In this document: positions 44,426-56,900 of the stretch, piece by piece
Layout: every line of letters begins with the position of its first letter
How positions within the stretch are numbered: the stretch's first letter is position 1
DNA from: Brassica napus
Taxonomy: Eukaryota > Streptophyta > Magnoliopsida > Brassicales > Brassicaceae
NCBI RefSeq assembly: GCF_020379485.1
Contig: NW_026016906.1
Span: forward strand, 16,043-80,042
Length of the DNA: 64,000 nucleotides
Reading direction: 5' to 3'
Program-made: the position numbers and the translations under genes
The notes under the pieces: model-generated
Database searches by the model: none
The model's input: only the letters and a program-made list of their open reading frames with translations
What the model was told of the DNA's origin: nothing

Positions 44426-45607
44426 GTGAAACAAATAACATTAGTTAAAGATGACTTTGATAGATTGAAAACCAAAACGAGCCAGCTCACTACAATGGAT
44501 GCCGAGCTAGAGTCTTTTCCAGCGGTTCACCCAAGTCTCCAATATCCCTTAACGGTAAATCTTCTAAATTACTTGCTTGGCTGTGTAAAAGTTTTGATAA
44601 TCACTGAATGCATTGAAAGATTGGTGTGGTATCGTTTCCAAATTGGTCTGATTGAGGCACCGCATGCACCCTTGATATTTGTTTACTTGAGTCCCAAGAA
44701 TCTGAAAACATTGACCTTTCTGGCAGATTGTTATTAGAGTAGCAGGAAAAAAAGTATACCTTGAAGTGCCTTCAGTTGTTTTTGATGCTAAACCTTTGGC
44801 CATTTCTGACTCAGAATTCCTAAAGTACTTTAAGGATTCAAAGGTTCATTTCATAAATGCTCAAGGGCAGATTGATGTCAGTGAAGCAGATAAAACGGTA
44901 ATGTTTAAAGCAATCAACCTAGCAAGTTATGTTGGGAAACAAGTTTTGTATGAGCAGACACCCATAGGGTTTGCTATTGGTCTAGCTAAGTGGTACGTAG
45001 AAGGTCAAGCTACAGCGTTCATAGATGGCTTAGCATGGTACGTGAAGACAATGCTTGTCGAGGAAAGTGAAGAAGACATATGCAGCATTAATGTAATCGG
45101 CCAGGTTGGGATGGAGACGTACGAAAGCGCTTGTATAGCTTACGAAGCCGCCCAAAGAATCCTTCTCCGGAAACAACCCGGGAACACCTTCTTTACCAAT
45201 TCCAAGGTCTACGTATATATATGCCTACATCTGACGGTGCAAGCGCAGGCTGCACGATATGCACTTCCTTGCTATCACTTGCCATGAATAAATCTGTTAG
45301 GAAGAATCTTGCAATGTCCGGAGAAATAACTCCAACGGGTGAAATTCTTCAAATTGGCCATGTAAGTCACATAACACTAAAATTAGAGTACTACTGTTTA
45401 TAGTTTTTTTTTTAAAGTCGCTTATAATACATTCTTTCTCAGGTGAAGGACAAGACTATGGGGGCAAGACGAAGTCAATTAAAGACCATAATATATCCAG
45501 AGGCTAACCGGAGAGAATTTGATGAGCTCCCCGAAAATTTGAAAGACGGTCTTGATGTTCATTTCGTCGATGAATATGAGCAGATATTTGAGCTAGCATT
45601 TAACTAA
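44426..45607 (+). pseudogene. Lon protease C-terminal fragment, frameshifted
   Basis: The region from about 44910 reads as a diverged Lon proteolytic domain: LASYVGKQVLYEQTPIGFAI, then VIGQVG, then DGASAGCT (catalytic Ser), and after an intron (45362-45442) HVKDKTMGARRSQLK (catalytic Lys region), ending ELAFN at 45607. The frame breaks near 45210-45222, where TACGTATATATATGCC has an apparent two-base TA surplus relative to the frame of the Ser motif. The ATP-binding domain is absent. Upstream exon-like pieces (to 44554, and 44743-44900) encode sequence I do not recognise as Lon. It probably derives from the LON3/LON4 pair (At3g05780/At3g05790). Confidence 0.75.
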
Positions 45608-46570
45608 CAATATTTAGAACAAGTATCTCTTATTACTCTTTCTTTTTGCAGTTGTGACATGTTTTCTTTAATATTTTCAAGCTCATCTTCCAACTCTTGA
45701 TTTCCTTACCATTATATTTCTTTTTTCTTATAACATGATGAAATTTGACGGCCAGTGAGATTCTGTAACATTATTTCCATAGGTCAACTAGTTATAGGTC
45801 ACATTAAGCTCTTCTTCTGTGACTTCCTTTATGTATTGGAATGTCTTTAATAAAGTCTATCCTGATCCTAATCTTTTTACAGTCATCGACCTCTAAGTTA
45901 TAACTCTTAATACAATAGTAAGTTAGGCGTCATGAATCAGTGGTGCATCAGAAAGTTATAATCTCACTGAACAATATATATAGTAGAAACAAAGAATCTA
46001 TCATTCAAAGAAAAAACAAAGACAAACATGACAAGGGTTATAGATTCGAGAAATTTCTAAAAGGATATATAGAAAGCACATGTCATAAACAAGATTAATC
46101 AATTTTTTTTTAAAAAACATGATTAATCAAATACTATTTTATCAAAGCAGGTTCATGTTTTTCTTTTTACTGCCAAGTTAAACTGAAGTGGTATAAAGTA
46201 TATAAATAATAATAGCTAATCAGATACTGCTTTTTATTGGAAGCGAACTAACAAAAGCAAGCATTAATTCTTGATATTAATCGTTAAATATCCTACTTTG
46301 TGATTCCTTAATCGATGTAATCTCTGTAGTAAGAGGTGTATGTGTGTATACAACTATAAATAGTAGAACTTTATGTAAGCCATGATGATGATGGACTACA
46401 AAAGACATGTTTGGCGTTTGTAAACCATTTTTATATACTCCAAAATAAATTCTCCTGATTAGTAGTAATAGTATACTAAAGAATCCCTGGCTCATATTAC
46501 ATTTAATCTTGTGGCAAGTAAGAGTTAAAGGAAGATCAGCCTAAAGAATTTAAGTATCAATGATATATTA
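45608..46570. other. Convergent spacer between the two Lon copies
   Basis: AT-rich, no gene. At about 46089-46125 GATTAATCAA is duplicated around a T/A run, possibly another small tail insertion, but the repeat is imperfect. Confidence 0.4.
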
Positions 46571-48980
46571 CTACTGAAAACAACCACTAAGTAAATCCCA
46601 CATGAAGCTTGTCAGACTTCTTCTAAAATTCAACGGAGGAGACCCCATATTATACCCAAAGGCTAGCTCAAAAATCTGCTCATACTCATCGACAAAATGA
46701 ACATCAAGCCCTTCTTTCAAGTTGCACGCGAGCTCATCAAAATCTCTACGGTTACCCTCAGGAAAGATCATCATCTTCACTTGACTCCGTCTTGCAGCTA
46801 TAGTCTTCTCCTTAACCTATGTGAGATTTTGTGCGTTAGTTTTCAACTTAACAGAAACTAGAAAGCTATATAACATAGTAGTGGTAGCGTGTGACTTACT
46901 CCACCTATTGGAAGTATTCTACCAGTCAGAGTGACTTCTCCGGTCATTGCAAGATCCTTCCTCACAGGCTTCTTCATGGCAAGTGATAGAAAGGAAGTGA
47001 TCATTGTGCAGCCTGCGCTTGGACCGTCTTTTGGTGTGGCTCCTTCAGGAATATGTAAATGAAGCTTGGAGTTCGCAAAGAAGAGGTTCTTGGGTTCTTT
47101 CTCGAGCATGATTCTTCTAGCAACTGTGTGAGCTATCTCTGCGCTTTCTTTCATCACATCCCCAAGCTGACCCGTTATATGAAGACCGCCTTTGCCTTCT
47201 CCTTCTTCTACAGAGGTTGTCTCTATGTACAGTGTTGAGCCACCCGTGGATTTCGTAGAAAGACCCATTACAACCCCCACTGGTGTCTGTTCATAGATCT
47301 TGTCTGCATATAAAACTGGCTTGCCTACATAATCTGCAAGGTTTGATTCATCAATTATAAAATTTTTAACCGAAACCTCAGGAGTTTCCGCGGATGCCCC
47401 TTCTCGTACTAGCTTCAGAGCAATCTGCCAAAAAAAAAATCAAATGATTATAGTTGCTTGAGACACAAGTAATCACTTTGTACTGTTCAGTGAACTTGTA
47501 AACCTACCTTACGGTAAATCTTCTCAATATGCTTCTGGAGATTTCTAACTCCTGGTTCTCTGCAGTAATTTTCAATCAACGAACGAAGAGCTGCATCCCT
47601 AACAACAACCTGACAAGAGTAGAAAACAAATCGAGTAAATCTCTTATAAACATGAACACATACAAAACATATGGACAAGTGGCTGTGAGTGAAACCTGTT
47701 CAGGCTTGATGCCACATTCCATGCATGTGGTTTTCAGCAAATGGTCTCTAGCAATATGCATCTTATCATCAGTGATATACCCTGAGATATTAATCACCTC
47801 CATTCTGTCTAGCAGAGGTGTTGGAATCTTATCTAACACATTTGCTGTGCATACAAATAAGACCTGCATGAAATTAGTTTATAACTTACGTCAAAACACA
47901 GAACACTGTATATAAAAAATCATAATAGTATTGGTAAAAAACCTTGGATAAGTCGATAGTAACATCTAGATACAGGTCTCTAAAATCCGCATTCTGCTCT
48001 GGATCCAGAAGCTCCAACAATGCACTACCTGGGTCGTCAGAGCTGCTCTTTCCAAGCTGCCAAAGGAACAATATACATTTATTATTGATATTGGCATATT
48101 GCCGGTTCCAAGGCACAGTCGAGTGAAACATTTGCTTTGATCTACAAATTTTAAAGAGATATTATGGGTAGGTCGCATGGCCCTAAATTCTCGAGTTTAT
48201 TTGAATATTATTTAAGATTAACCTAAAATAAGAGTTTATTTGAATATTATTTTACAATATACGAGAGAATCTTAGAGTTTATTTGAATATTATTTTACAA
48301 TATATTTACCTTAAAAATATATTACAAATTTTTTTTAGGTTAATCTTAAATAATATTCAAATAAACTCGAGAATTTAGGGCCATGCGACCTACCCATAAT
48401 AAAGATACGAGACCTTTTGAAGTGCCTTTGAGTCTTCTCACGGCAATAAACTCTAAGATTCTCTCTTTTACATGAGATAATCCGTAATGATCATTGTCAA
48501 GAATCTTTTCTGCCTTTTGGATATCAAAATTCTCATCACTGCAATAACCAAATAAAGATGATTATTAATGAGACTTCTCAATCATAGTGACGTGTGATCA
48601 TGAAGCAAAAGGCAAACCTGAAATTTCCCCAAGGCAACATGGTCAACCAATCAAGGTAGTCATAAGTACTCTCGACACAGCTGGAACTAGATTCTAGCAT
48701 AACCAGTTTTGCAAGCTCTTCTTCTATGACTTTTAGTACATGTTTTGGAATCTTTTCTTTAATTGGTTCAATCCTTACCCTAATATTTTCTGCAGAAAAC
48801 AAGAAAATTATAGAAAGTGAGTCAGTGGTGGAATTGTAATGTTTGAATCTCTCTGAACAATATAGTATCGAAATATATTTATATAGTAGTAGTACTAACC
48901 AGAAAATAAAGATTCGTCAGCTGTCTGAGCTGTCTCCTGCATTGGTTTTTCTTCTTCTGTGACTTGTAAGCCAGGTTCTG
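46571..48980 (-). pseudogene. Lon protease copy lacking the Walker A/B exons
   Basis: Exons readable on the minus strand: about 48973-48900, 48789-48618, 48538-48405, 48056-47943, 47863-47696, 47609-47508, 47424-46900 and 46816-46571. They encode the helical linker (PKHVLKVIEEEL, DYLDWLTMLPWG), part of the AAA+ domain ([31 protein letters not shown], the sensor region) and a complete protease domain with GPSAGCTM (Ser) and GGVKEK (Lys). The segment with the Walker A and B motifs, expected between [14 protein letters not shown]...GTSK and LGKSS, is missing; an inverted-repeat element sits there. The N-terminal Lon substrate domain is not visible upstream either. The C-terminus runs about 26 residues beyond the usual end. 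Normal Lon degrades damaged organellar proteins; this copy could not hydrolyse ATP. Confidence 0.8.
48160..48401. mobile_element. Foldback inverted-repeat element at the Lon break
   Basis: TATTATGGGTAGGTCGCATG at 48160 and its inverse ending at 48401 are near-perfect arms of about 70 bases. The central part has three copies of GAGTTTATTTGAATATTATTT. The flanks AAGAGA and AAGATA are at best an imperfect duplication. Confidence 0.8.
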
Positions 48981-50931
48981 TAATTATATAGAGATATAAT
49001 TATCGTTCAAAATCTAATTGTAGTTACAGACTTACAGTCTATAATGACCCTAGCTACACGTTTGTATATATCATTAAGGGTCTAATGGCTTAAATCCTTT
49101 CACTGTGAAATCTTCTGCAGGAAAGAAACAGACTCTATAAACTGCAATTGTTTTACAGTCATTGATGCACGCCTCAACAGCATCTTGCTTTAGGGAATTT
49201 TTAATCAGTATAATAGTTGTAAAACCAATTACCTAGAAACTGAAATATAATTTGGTAGGGTTATAACATAAGTAGTCTAAATTTGTCGGGTACAAACAAA
49301 TCAGTAAAACAATGGGAATGAAAGCGTTAATCTAAGCATGACTTACTGATCGAAACCTGCCTCTTAAAATCATCATTAATCATATATAATCATAAAATAA
49401 ACACAAAGCCTTTGTGACAAAGGAGAGTCATTCGAATACCTCTATTCATCCAAGTACGGAGAGTAGCGGAGTAGTTTTTGGAGTGAATATTATGATGGAT
49501 TAAAACGTATGTATTTATACGACAATCCAACTCCTTAGGTTTTAATAATTTAAAGGAAAATTCTCAAATTTATCCTATAAAAAGGATAAGAAAAAGGATA
49601 ACATTGCGTGTAACCTCATGACGCACGTTTATTGTGAAATTTAAAGGAAATATTCCCCTAAAGTTATCTAAAATAGAAAGTATTACAGAATCTCCTGGCT
49701 TCTGTTACTTTTAATCTTTTGGTAGGAATAAAAGTTTAAAAAGATCGGTCTAAACAAACGAATCAGTGACATATACATTAACAACTGTATACATAAATAA
49801 TTGATAAATATAATAATTTAATACATTTTATCAGTTTCGAGTTAAATTATATATACAATAACGAGTATTTTATAAATATAAAATATAAAATAATTGTTAT
49901 TTAAAAAATAAATAAAGTTGAATGGTGTAATATACATGTTTTGTTAAAATATAAGTATAAGTGTTAGTTATTAAGATTGCTTAAGTATAAAATATTTATA
50001 TACTTATACAAAGTATGAAATATCTTATTAAGTATGATTAAGTAGTTAGAGAAAACAATTTCAAAAAACAGCATACACCTTTTTTAAAAACATATACGTT
50101 ATTAAATTTTTGCAGTCAAACACATTAACCAAACAAATTTCACAATAAAATCAACAAACAATATATATGCTTAAAAATAAATAGTTGAAATAGTTTATAC
50201 AAATATCAACGAAATCAACTAAAATATAATAACGAGTAGTTATAGGATTAGAAAACGGACAACTCACCGATTTGTTAAAAGACGCCATTCCTTCTTATTT
50301 TCAAGCGGGCCTTCGTCGATATTTTTTTCAATCTTTATATGGCTCGTATGCTGGTTTGATTTTCACTGAAAATTATTTGCATATAAATAACGCAAGTCGG
50401 AACAACACGTAAAATTGTAAAATTGATTTTTGACAGTTAACTCTATAAAATGAATTGGAATGAAAAGATAAAAAGTAAACATGGAAACGATCACCCACCT
50501 TTCATGTGGTATCAACCATACATAAAAATTTCAACAAAACTCTAGAATTATTAAAAGTAGCACTGGTAGATGAAACAAAAGTTCAAAATAACTCACTTTT
50601 CATTTTACAAAAAAAAAAAAAAGCTAACTCATGACAATGGAGAATGTGTTATTCTTTGATTCAGTTTCTCAGTCTTTATCTTCCACCGTCTTCAGTCTCA
50701 CATTTTGCTTTGCGATCAATGGGAGGGTTTTTCAGTGGTAATTTCTGGAATATTGGAGGATAGATTTGATTGGAACCAAACATATAATGCATAAAACTCG
50801 TAAAAGGGGGAAGTGACGTGATTAAAGGGTGTGTAACTGCTAATGGGTTTATTTGTCATATATAATTTTTGTTTTGAGAAACTAAAACAGTTTCTAAAAG
50901 TTCATTATTTTTGATTAAAAAGAAACACAAA
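48981..50931. other. AT-rich spacer between the Lon copy and the satellite
   Basis: A minus-strand open segment at about 49188-49080 reads DAVEACINDCKTIAVYRVCF then FPAEDFTVKGFKP; it looks coding-like but I do not recognise it, and no flanking exons are evident. The remainder is very AT-rich with no gene. Confidence 0.35.
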
Positions 50932-53900
50932 AGATTTTGAGAAAATTTCAAAAAATATGACAATATTGTTTTAATGCCTAGTTGCATCCTGCACTAACAT
51001 ATGATGATGTTCAAAGAGGTTTGGAGCCTTTGTGCTCTCCGTTTATCAAGAAAATAATAATTTTATAGTGGTTATTCCATCGATTTAGGGGGTATTATGA
51101 AGTTTACTAAATTAATTGATAAAAACAATTGAATGATGCTCATTTACCATGAAAAATAGTTTAGCATACATTAATACAAATGTAGAATATGGTAGAAATT
51201 TTAAAACAACACTAAAGATTATAGGCTTCAGTATATAAAGTATTTACCAAAAAACTCAATATTTTTGTAGGGGTTAGCCCATAGATTTTGAGAAAATTTC
51301 AAAAAATATGACAATATTTTATTAATGCCTAGTTGCATCCTGCACTAACTTATGATTATGTTCAAAGAGGTTTGGAGCCTTTATGCTCTCCGTTTATCAA
51401 GAAAATAATAATTTTATAGTGGTTATTCCATCGATTTAGGGGGTATTATGAAGTTTTACTAAATTAATTGATAAAAACAATTGAACGATGCTCATTTACC
51501 ATGAAAAATAGTTTAGCATACATTAATACAAATGTAGAATATAGTAGAAATTTTAAAACAACACTAACATATGACAAAGAACTCAATATTTTTGTAGGGG
51601 GTGGTAGCCCATAGATTTTGAGAAAATTTCAAAAAATATGACAATATTGCTTTAATGCCTAGTTGCATCCTGCACTAACATATGATGATGTTCAAAGAGG
51701 TTTGGAGCCTTTGTGCTCTCCGTTTATCAAGAAAATAATAATTTTATAGTGGTTATTCCATCGATTTAGGGGGTATTATGAAGTTTTACAAACTTAATTG
51801 GTAAAAACAATTGAACGATGCTCATTTACCATGAAAAAGAGTTTAGCATACATTAATACAAATGTAGAATATGGTAGAAATTTTAAAACAACACTAAAGA
51901 TTATAGGCTTCAGTATATAAAGTATTTACCAAAAACTCAATATTTTTGTAGGGGTTAGCCCATAGATTTTGAGAAAATTTCAAAAAATATGACAATATTG
52001 TTTTAATGCCTAGTTGCATCCTGCACTAACATATGATGATGTTCAAAGAGGTTTGGAGCCTTTGTGCTCTCCGTTTATCAAGAAAATAATAATTTTATAG
52101 TGGTTATTTCATCGATTTAGGGGGTATTATGAAGTTTTACAAACTTAATTGATAAAAAAAATTGAACGATGCTCATTTACCATGAAAAAGAGTTTAGCAT
52201 ACATTAATACAAATGTAGAATATGGTAGAAATTTTAAAACAACACTAAAGATTATAGGCTTCAGTATATAAAGTATTTACCAAAAACTCAATATTTTCGT
52301 AGGGTTAGCCTATAGATTTTGAGAAAATTTCAAAAAATATGAAAATATTTTATTAATGTCTAGTTGCATCCTGCACTAACATATGATGATGTTCAAAGAG
52401 GTTTGGAGCCTTTGTGCTCTCCGTTTATCAAGAAAATAATAATTTTATAGTGGTTATTCCATCGATTTAGGGGGTATTATGAAGTTTTACTAAATTAATT
52501 GATAAAAACAATTGAACGATGCTCATTTACCATGAAAAAGAGTTTAGCATACATTAATACAAATGTAGAATATGGTAGAAATTTTAAAACAACACTAAAG
52601 ATTATAGGCTTCAGTATATAAAGTATTTACCAAAAACTCAATATTTTTGTAGGGGGTTAGCCCATAGATTTTGAGAAAATTTCAAAAAATATGACAATAT
52701 TGTTTTAATGCCTAGTTGCATCCTGCACTAACATATGATGATGTTCAAAGAGGTTTGGAGCCTTTGTGCTCTCCGTTTATCAAGAAAATAATAATTTTAT
52801 AGTGGTTATTCCATCGATTTAGGGAGTATTATGAAGTTTTACTAAATTAATTGATAAAAACAATTGAACGATGCTCATTTACCATGAAAAAGAGTTTAGC
52901 ATACATTAATACAAATGTAGAATATGGTAGAAATTTTAAAACACACTAAAGATTATATAGGGTTTAGTATATAAAGTATTTACCAAAAACTCAATATTTT
53001 TGTAGGGGTTAGCCCATAGATTTTGAGAAAATTTCAAAAAATATGACAATATTGTTTTAATGCCTAGTTGCATCCTGCACTAACATATGATGATGTTCAA
53101 AGAGGTTTGGAGCCTTTGTGTCTCCGTTTATCAAGAAAATAATAATTTTATAGTGGTTATTCCATCGATTTAGGGAGTATTATGAAGTTTTACTAAATTA
53201 ATTAATAAAACAATTGAACGATGCTCATTTACCATGAAAAATAGTTTAGCATACATTAATACAAATGTAGAATATGGTAGAAATTTTAAAACAACACTAA
53301 AGATTATAGGCTTCAGTATATAAAGTATTTACCAAAAACTCAATATTTTTGTAGGGGTTAGCCCATAGATTTTGAGAAAATTTCAAAAAATATGACAATA
53401 TTGTTTTAATGCCTAGTTGCATCCTGCACTAACATATGATGATGTTCAAAGAGGTTTGGAGCCTTTGTGCTCTCCGTTTATCAAGAAAATAATAATTTTA
53501 TAGTGGTTATTCCATCGATTTAGGGGGTATTATGAAGTTTTACTAAATTAATTGATAAAAACAATTGAACGATGCTCATTTACCATGAAAAAGAGTTTAG
53601 CATACATTAATACAAATATAGAATATGGTAGAAATTTTAAAACAACACTAAAGATTATTGGCTTCAGTATATAAAGTATTTACCAAAAATTCAATATTTT
53701 TGTAAGGGACCATAGATTTTGAGAAAATTTAAAAAAATATGACAATATTGCTTTAATGCCTAGTTGCATCCTGCACTAACATATGATGATGTTCAAAGAG
53801 GTTTGGAGCCTTTGTCGTCTCCGTTTATCAAGAAAATAATAATTTTATTGTGGTTATTCCATCGATTTAGGGGGTATTACAAAATTAATTGATAAAAACA

Positions 53901-56900
53901 ATTGAACGATGGTCATTTACCATGAAAAATAGTTTAGAATACATTAATACAAATGTAGAATATGGTAGAAATTTTAAAACAACACTAAAGATTATAGGCT
54001 TCAGTATATAAAGTATTTACCAAAAACTCAATATTTTTGTAGGGGTTAGCCCATAGATTTTGAGAAAATTTCAAAAAATATGACAATATTGCTTTAATGC
54101 CTAGTTGCATCCTGCACTAACATATGATGATGTTCAAAGAGGTTTGGAGCCTTTGTGCTCTCCGTTTATCAAGAAAATAATAATTTTATAGTGGTTATTC
54201 CATCGATTTAGGGGTATTATGAAGTTTTACAAAATTAATTGATAAAAACAATTGAACGATACTCATTTACCATGAAAAAGAGTTTAGCATACATTAATAC
54301 AAATGTAGAATATGGTAGAAATTTTAAAACAACACTAAAGATTATAGGCTTCAGTATATAAAGTATTTACCAAAAACTCAATATTTTTGTAGGGGTTAGC
54401 CCATAGATTTTGAGAAAATTTCAAAAAATATGACAATATTTTTTAATGCCTAGTTGCATCCTGCACTAACATATGATGATGTTCAAAGAGGTTTGGAGCC
54501 TTTGTGCTCTCCGTTTATCAAGAAAATAATAATTTTATAGTGGTTATTCCATCGATTTAGGGGGTATTATGAAGTTTTACTAAATTAATTGATAAAAACA
54601 ATTGAACGATGCTCATTTACCATGAAAAGAGTTTAGCATACATTAATACAAATGTAGAATATGGTAGAAATTTTAAAACAACACTAAAGATTATAGGCTT
54701 CAGTATATAAAGTATTTACCAAAAACTCAATATTTTTGTAGGGGTTAGCCCATAGATTTTGAGAAAATTTCAAAAAATATGACAATATTGTTTTAATGCC
54801 TAGTTGCATCCTGCACTAACATATGATGATGTTCAAAGAGGTTTGGAGCCTTTGTGCTCTCCGTTTATCAAGAAAATAATAATTTTATAGTGGTTATTCC
54901 ATCGATTTAGGAGGTATTATGAAGTTTTACTAAATTAATTGATAAAAACAATTGAACGATGCTCATTTACCATGAAAAAGAGTTTAGCATACATTAATAC
55001 AAATGTAGAATATGGTAGAAATTTTAAAACAACACTAAAGATTATAGGCTTCAGTATATAAAGTATTTACCAAAAACTCAATATTTTTGTAGGGGTTAGC
55101 CCATAGATTTTGAGAAAATTTCAAAAAATATGACAATATTGTTTTAATGCCTAGTTGCATCCTGCACTAACATATGATGATGTTCAAAGAGGTTTGGAGC
55201 CTTTGTGCTCTCCGTTTATCAAGAAAATAATAATTTTATAGTGGTTATTCCATCGATTTAGGGGGTATTATGAAGTTTTACTAAATTAATTGATAAAAAC
55301 AATTGAACGATGCTCATTTACCATGAAAAAGAGTTTAGCATACATTAATACAAATGTAGAATATGGTAGAAATTTTAAAACAACACTAAAGATTATAGGC
55401 TTCAGTATATAAAGTATTTACCAAAAACTCAATATTTTGTAGGGGTTAGCCCATAGATTTTGAGAAAATTTCAAAAAATATGACAATATTTTTTAATGCC
55501 TAGTTGCATCCTGCACTAACATATGATGATGTTCAAAGAGGTTTGGAGCCTTTGTGCTCTCCGTTTATCAAGAAAATAATAATTTTATAGTGGTTATTCC
55601 ATCGATTTAGGGGGTATTATGAAGTTTTACTAAATTAATTGATAAAAACAATTGAACGATGCTCATTTACCATGAAAAAGAGTTTAGCATACATTAATAC
55701 AAATGTAGAATATGGTAGAAATTTTAAAACAACACTAAAGATTATAGGCTTCAGTATATAAAGTATTTACCAAAAACTCAATATTTTTGTAGGGGTTAGC
55801 CCATAGATTTTGAGAAAATTTCAAAAAATATGACAATATTGTTTTAATGCCTAGTTGCATCCTGCACTAACATATGATGATGTTCAAAGAGGTTTGGAGC
55901 CTTTGTGCTCTCCGTTTATCAAGAAAATAATAATTTTATAGTGGTTATTCCATCGATTTAGGGGGTATTATGAAGTTTTACTAAATTAATTGATAAAAAC
56001 AATTGAACGATGCTCATTTACCATGAAAAAGAGTTTAGCATACATTAATACAAATGTAGAATATGGTAGAAATTTTAAAACAACACTAAAGATTATAGGC
56101 TTCAGTATATAAAGTATTTACCAAAAACTCAATATTTTTGTAGGGGTTAGCCCATAGATTTTGAGAAAATTTCAAAAAATATGACAATATTGTTTTAATG
56201 CCTAGTTGCATCCTGCACTAACATATGATGATGTTCAAAGAGGTTTGGAGCCTTTGTGCTCTCCGTTTATCAAGAAAATAATAATTTTATAGTGGTTATT
56301 CCATCGATTTAGGGGGTATTATGAAGTTTTACTAAATTAATTGATAAAAACAATTGAACGATGCTCATTTACCATGAAAAAGAGTTTAGCATACATTAAT
56401 ACAAATGTAGAATATGGTAGAAATTTTAAAACAACACTAAAGATTATAGGCTTCAGTATATAAAGTATTTACCAAAAACTCAATATTTTTGTAGGGGTTA
56501 GCCCATAGATTTTGAGAAAATTTCAAAAAATATGACAATATTGTTTTAATGCCTAGTTGCATCCTGCACTAACATATGATGATGTTCAAAGAGGTTTGGA
56601 GCCTTTGTGCTCTCCGTTTATCAAGAAAATAATAATTTTATAGTGGTTATTCCATCGATTTAGGGGTATTATGAAGTTTTACTAAATTAATTGATAAAAA
56701 CAATTGAACGATGCTCATTTACCATGAAAAAGAGTTTAGCATACATTAATACAAATGTAGAATATGGTAGAAATTTTAAAACAACACTAAAGATTATAGG
56801 CTTCAGTATATAAAGTATTTACCAAAAACTCAATATTTTTGTAGGGGTTAGCCCATAGATTTTGAGAAAATTTCAAAAAATATGACAATATTTTTTAATG

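Noticed and set aside
50582..50640. Another near-tail-only insertion around the A13 run at about 50609
   Set aside because: The flanking direct repeat is only about 7 bases (TAACTCA), too short to be convincing.
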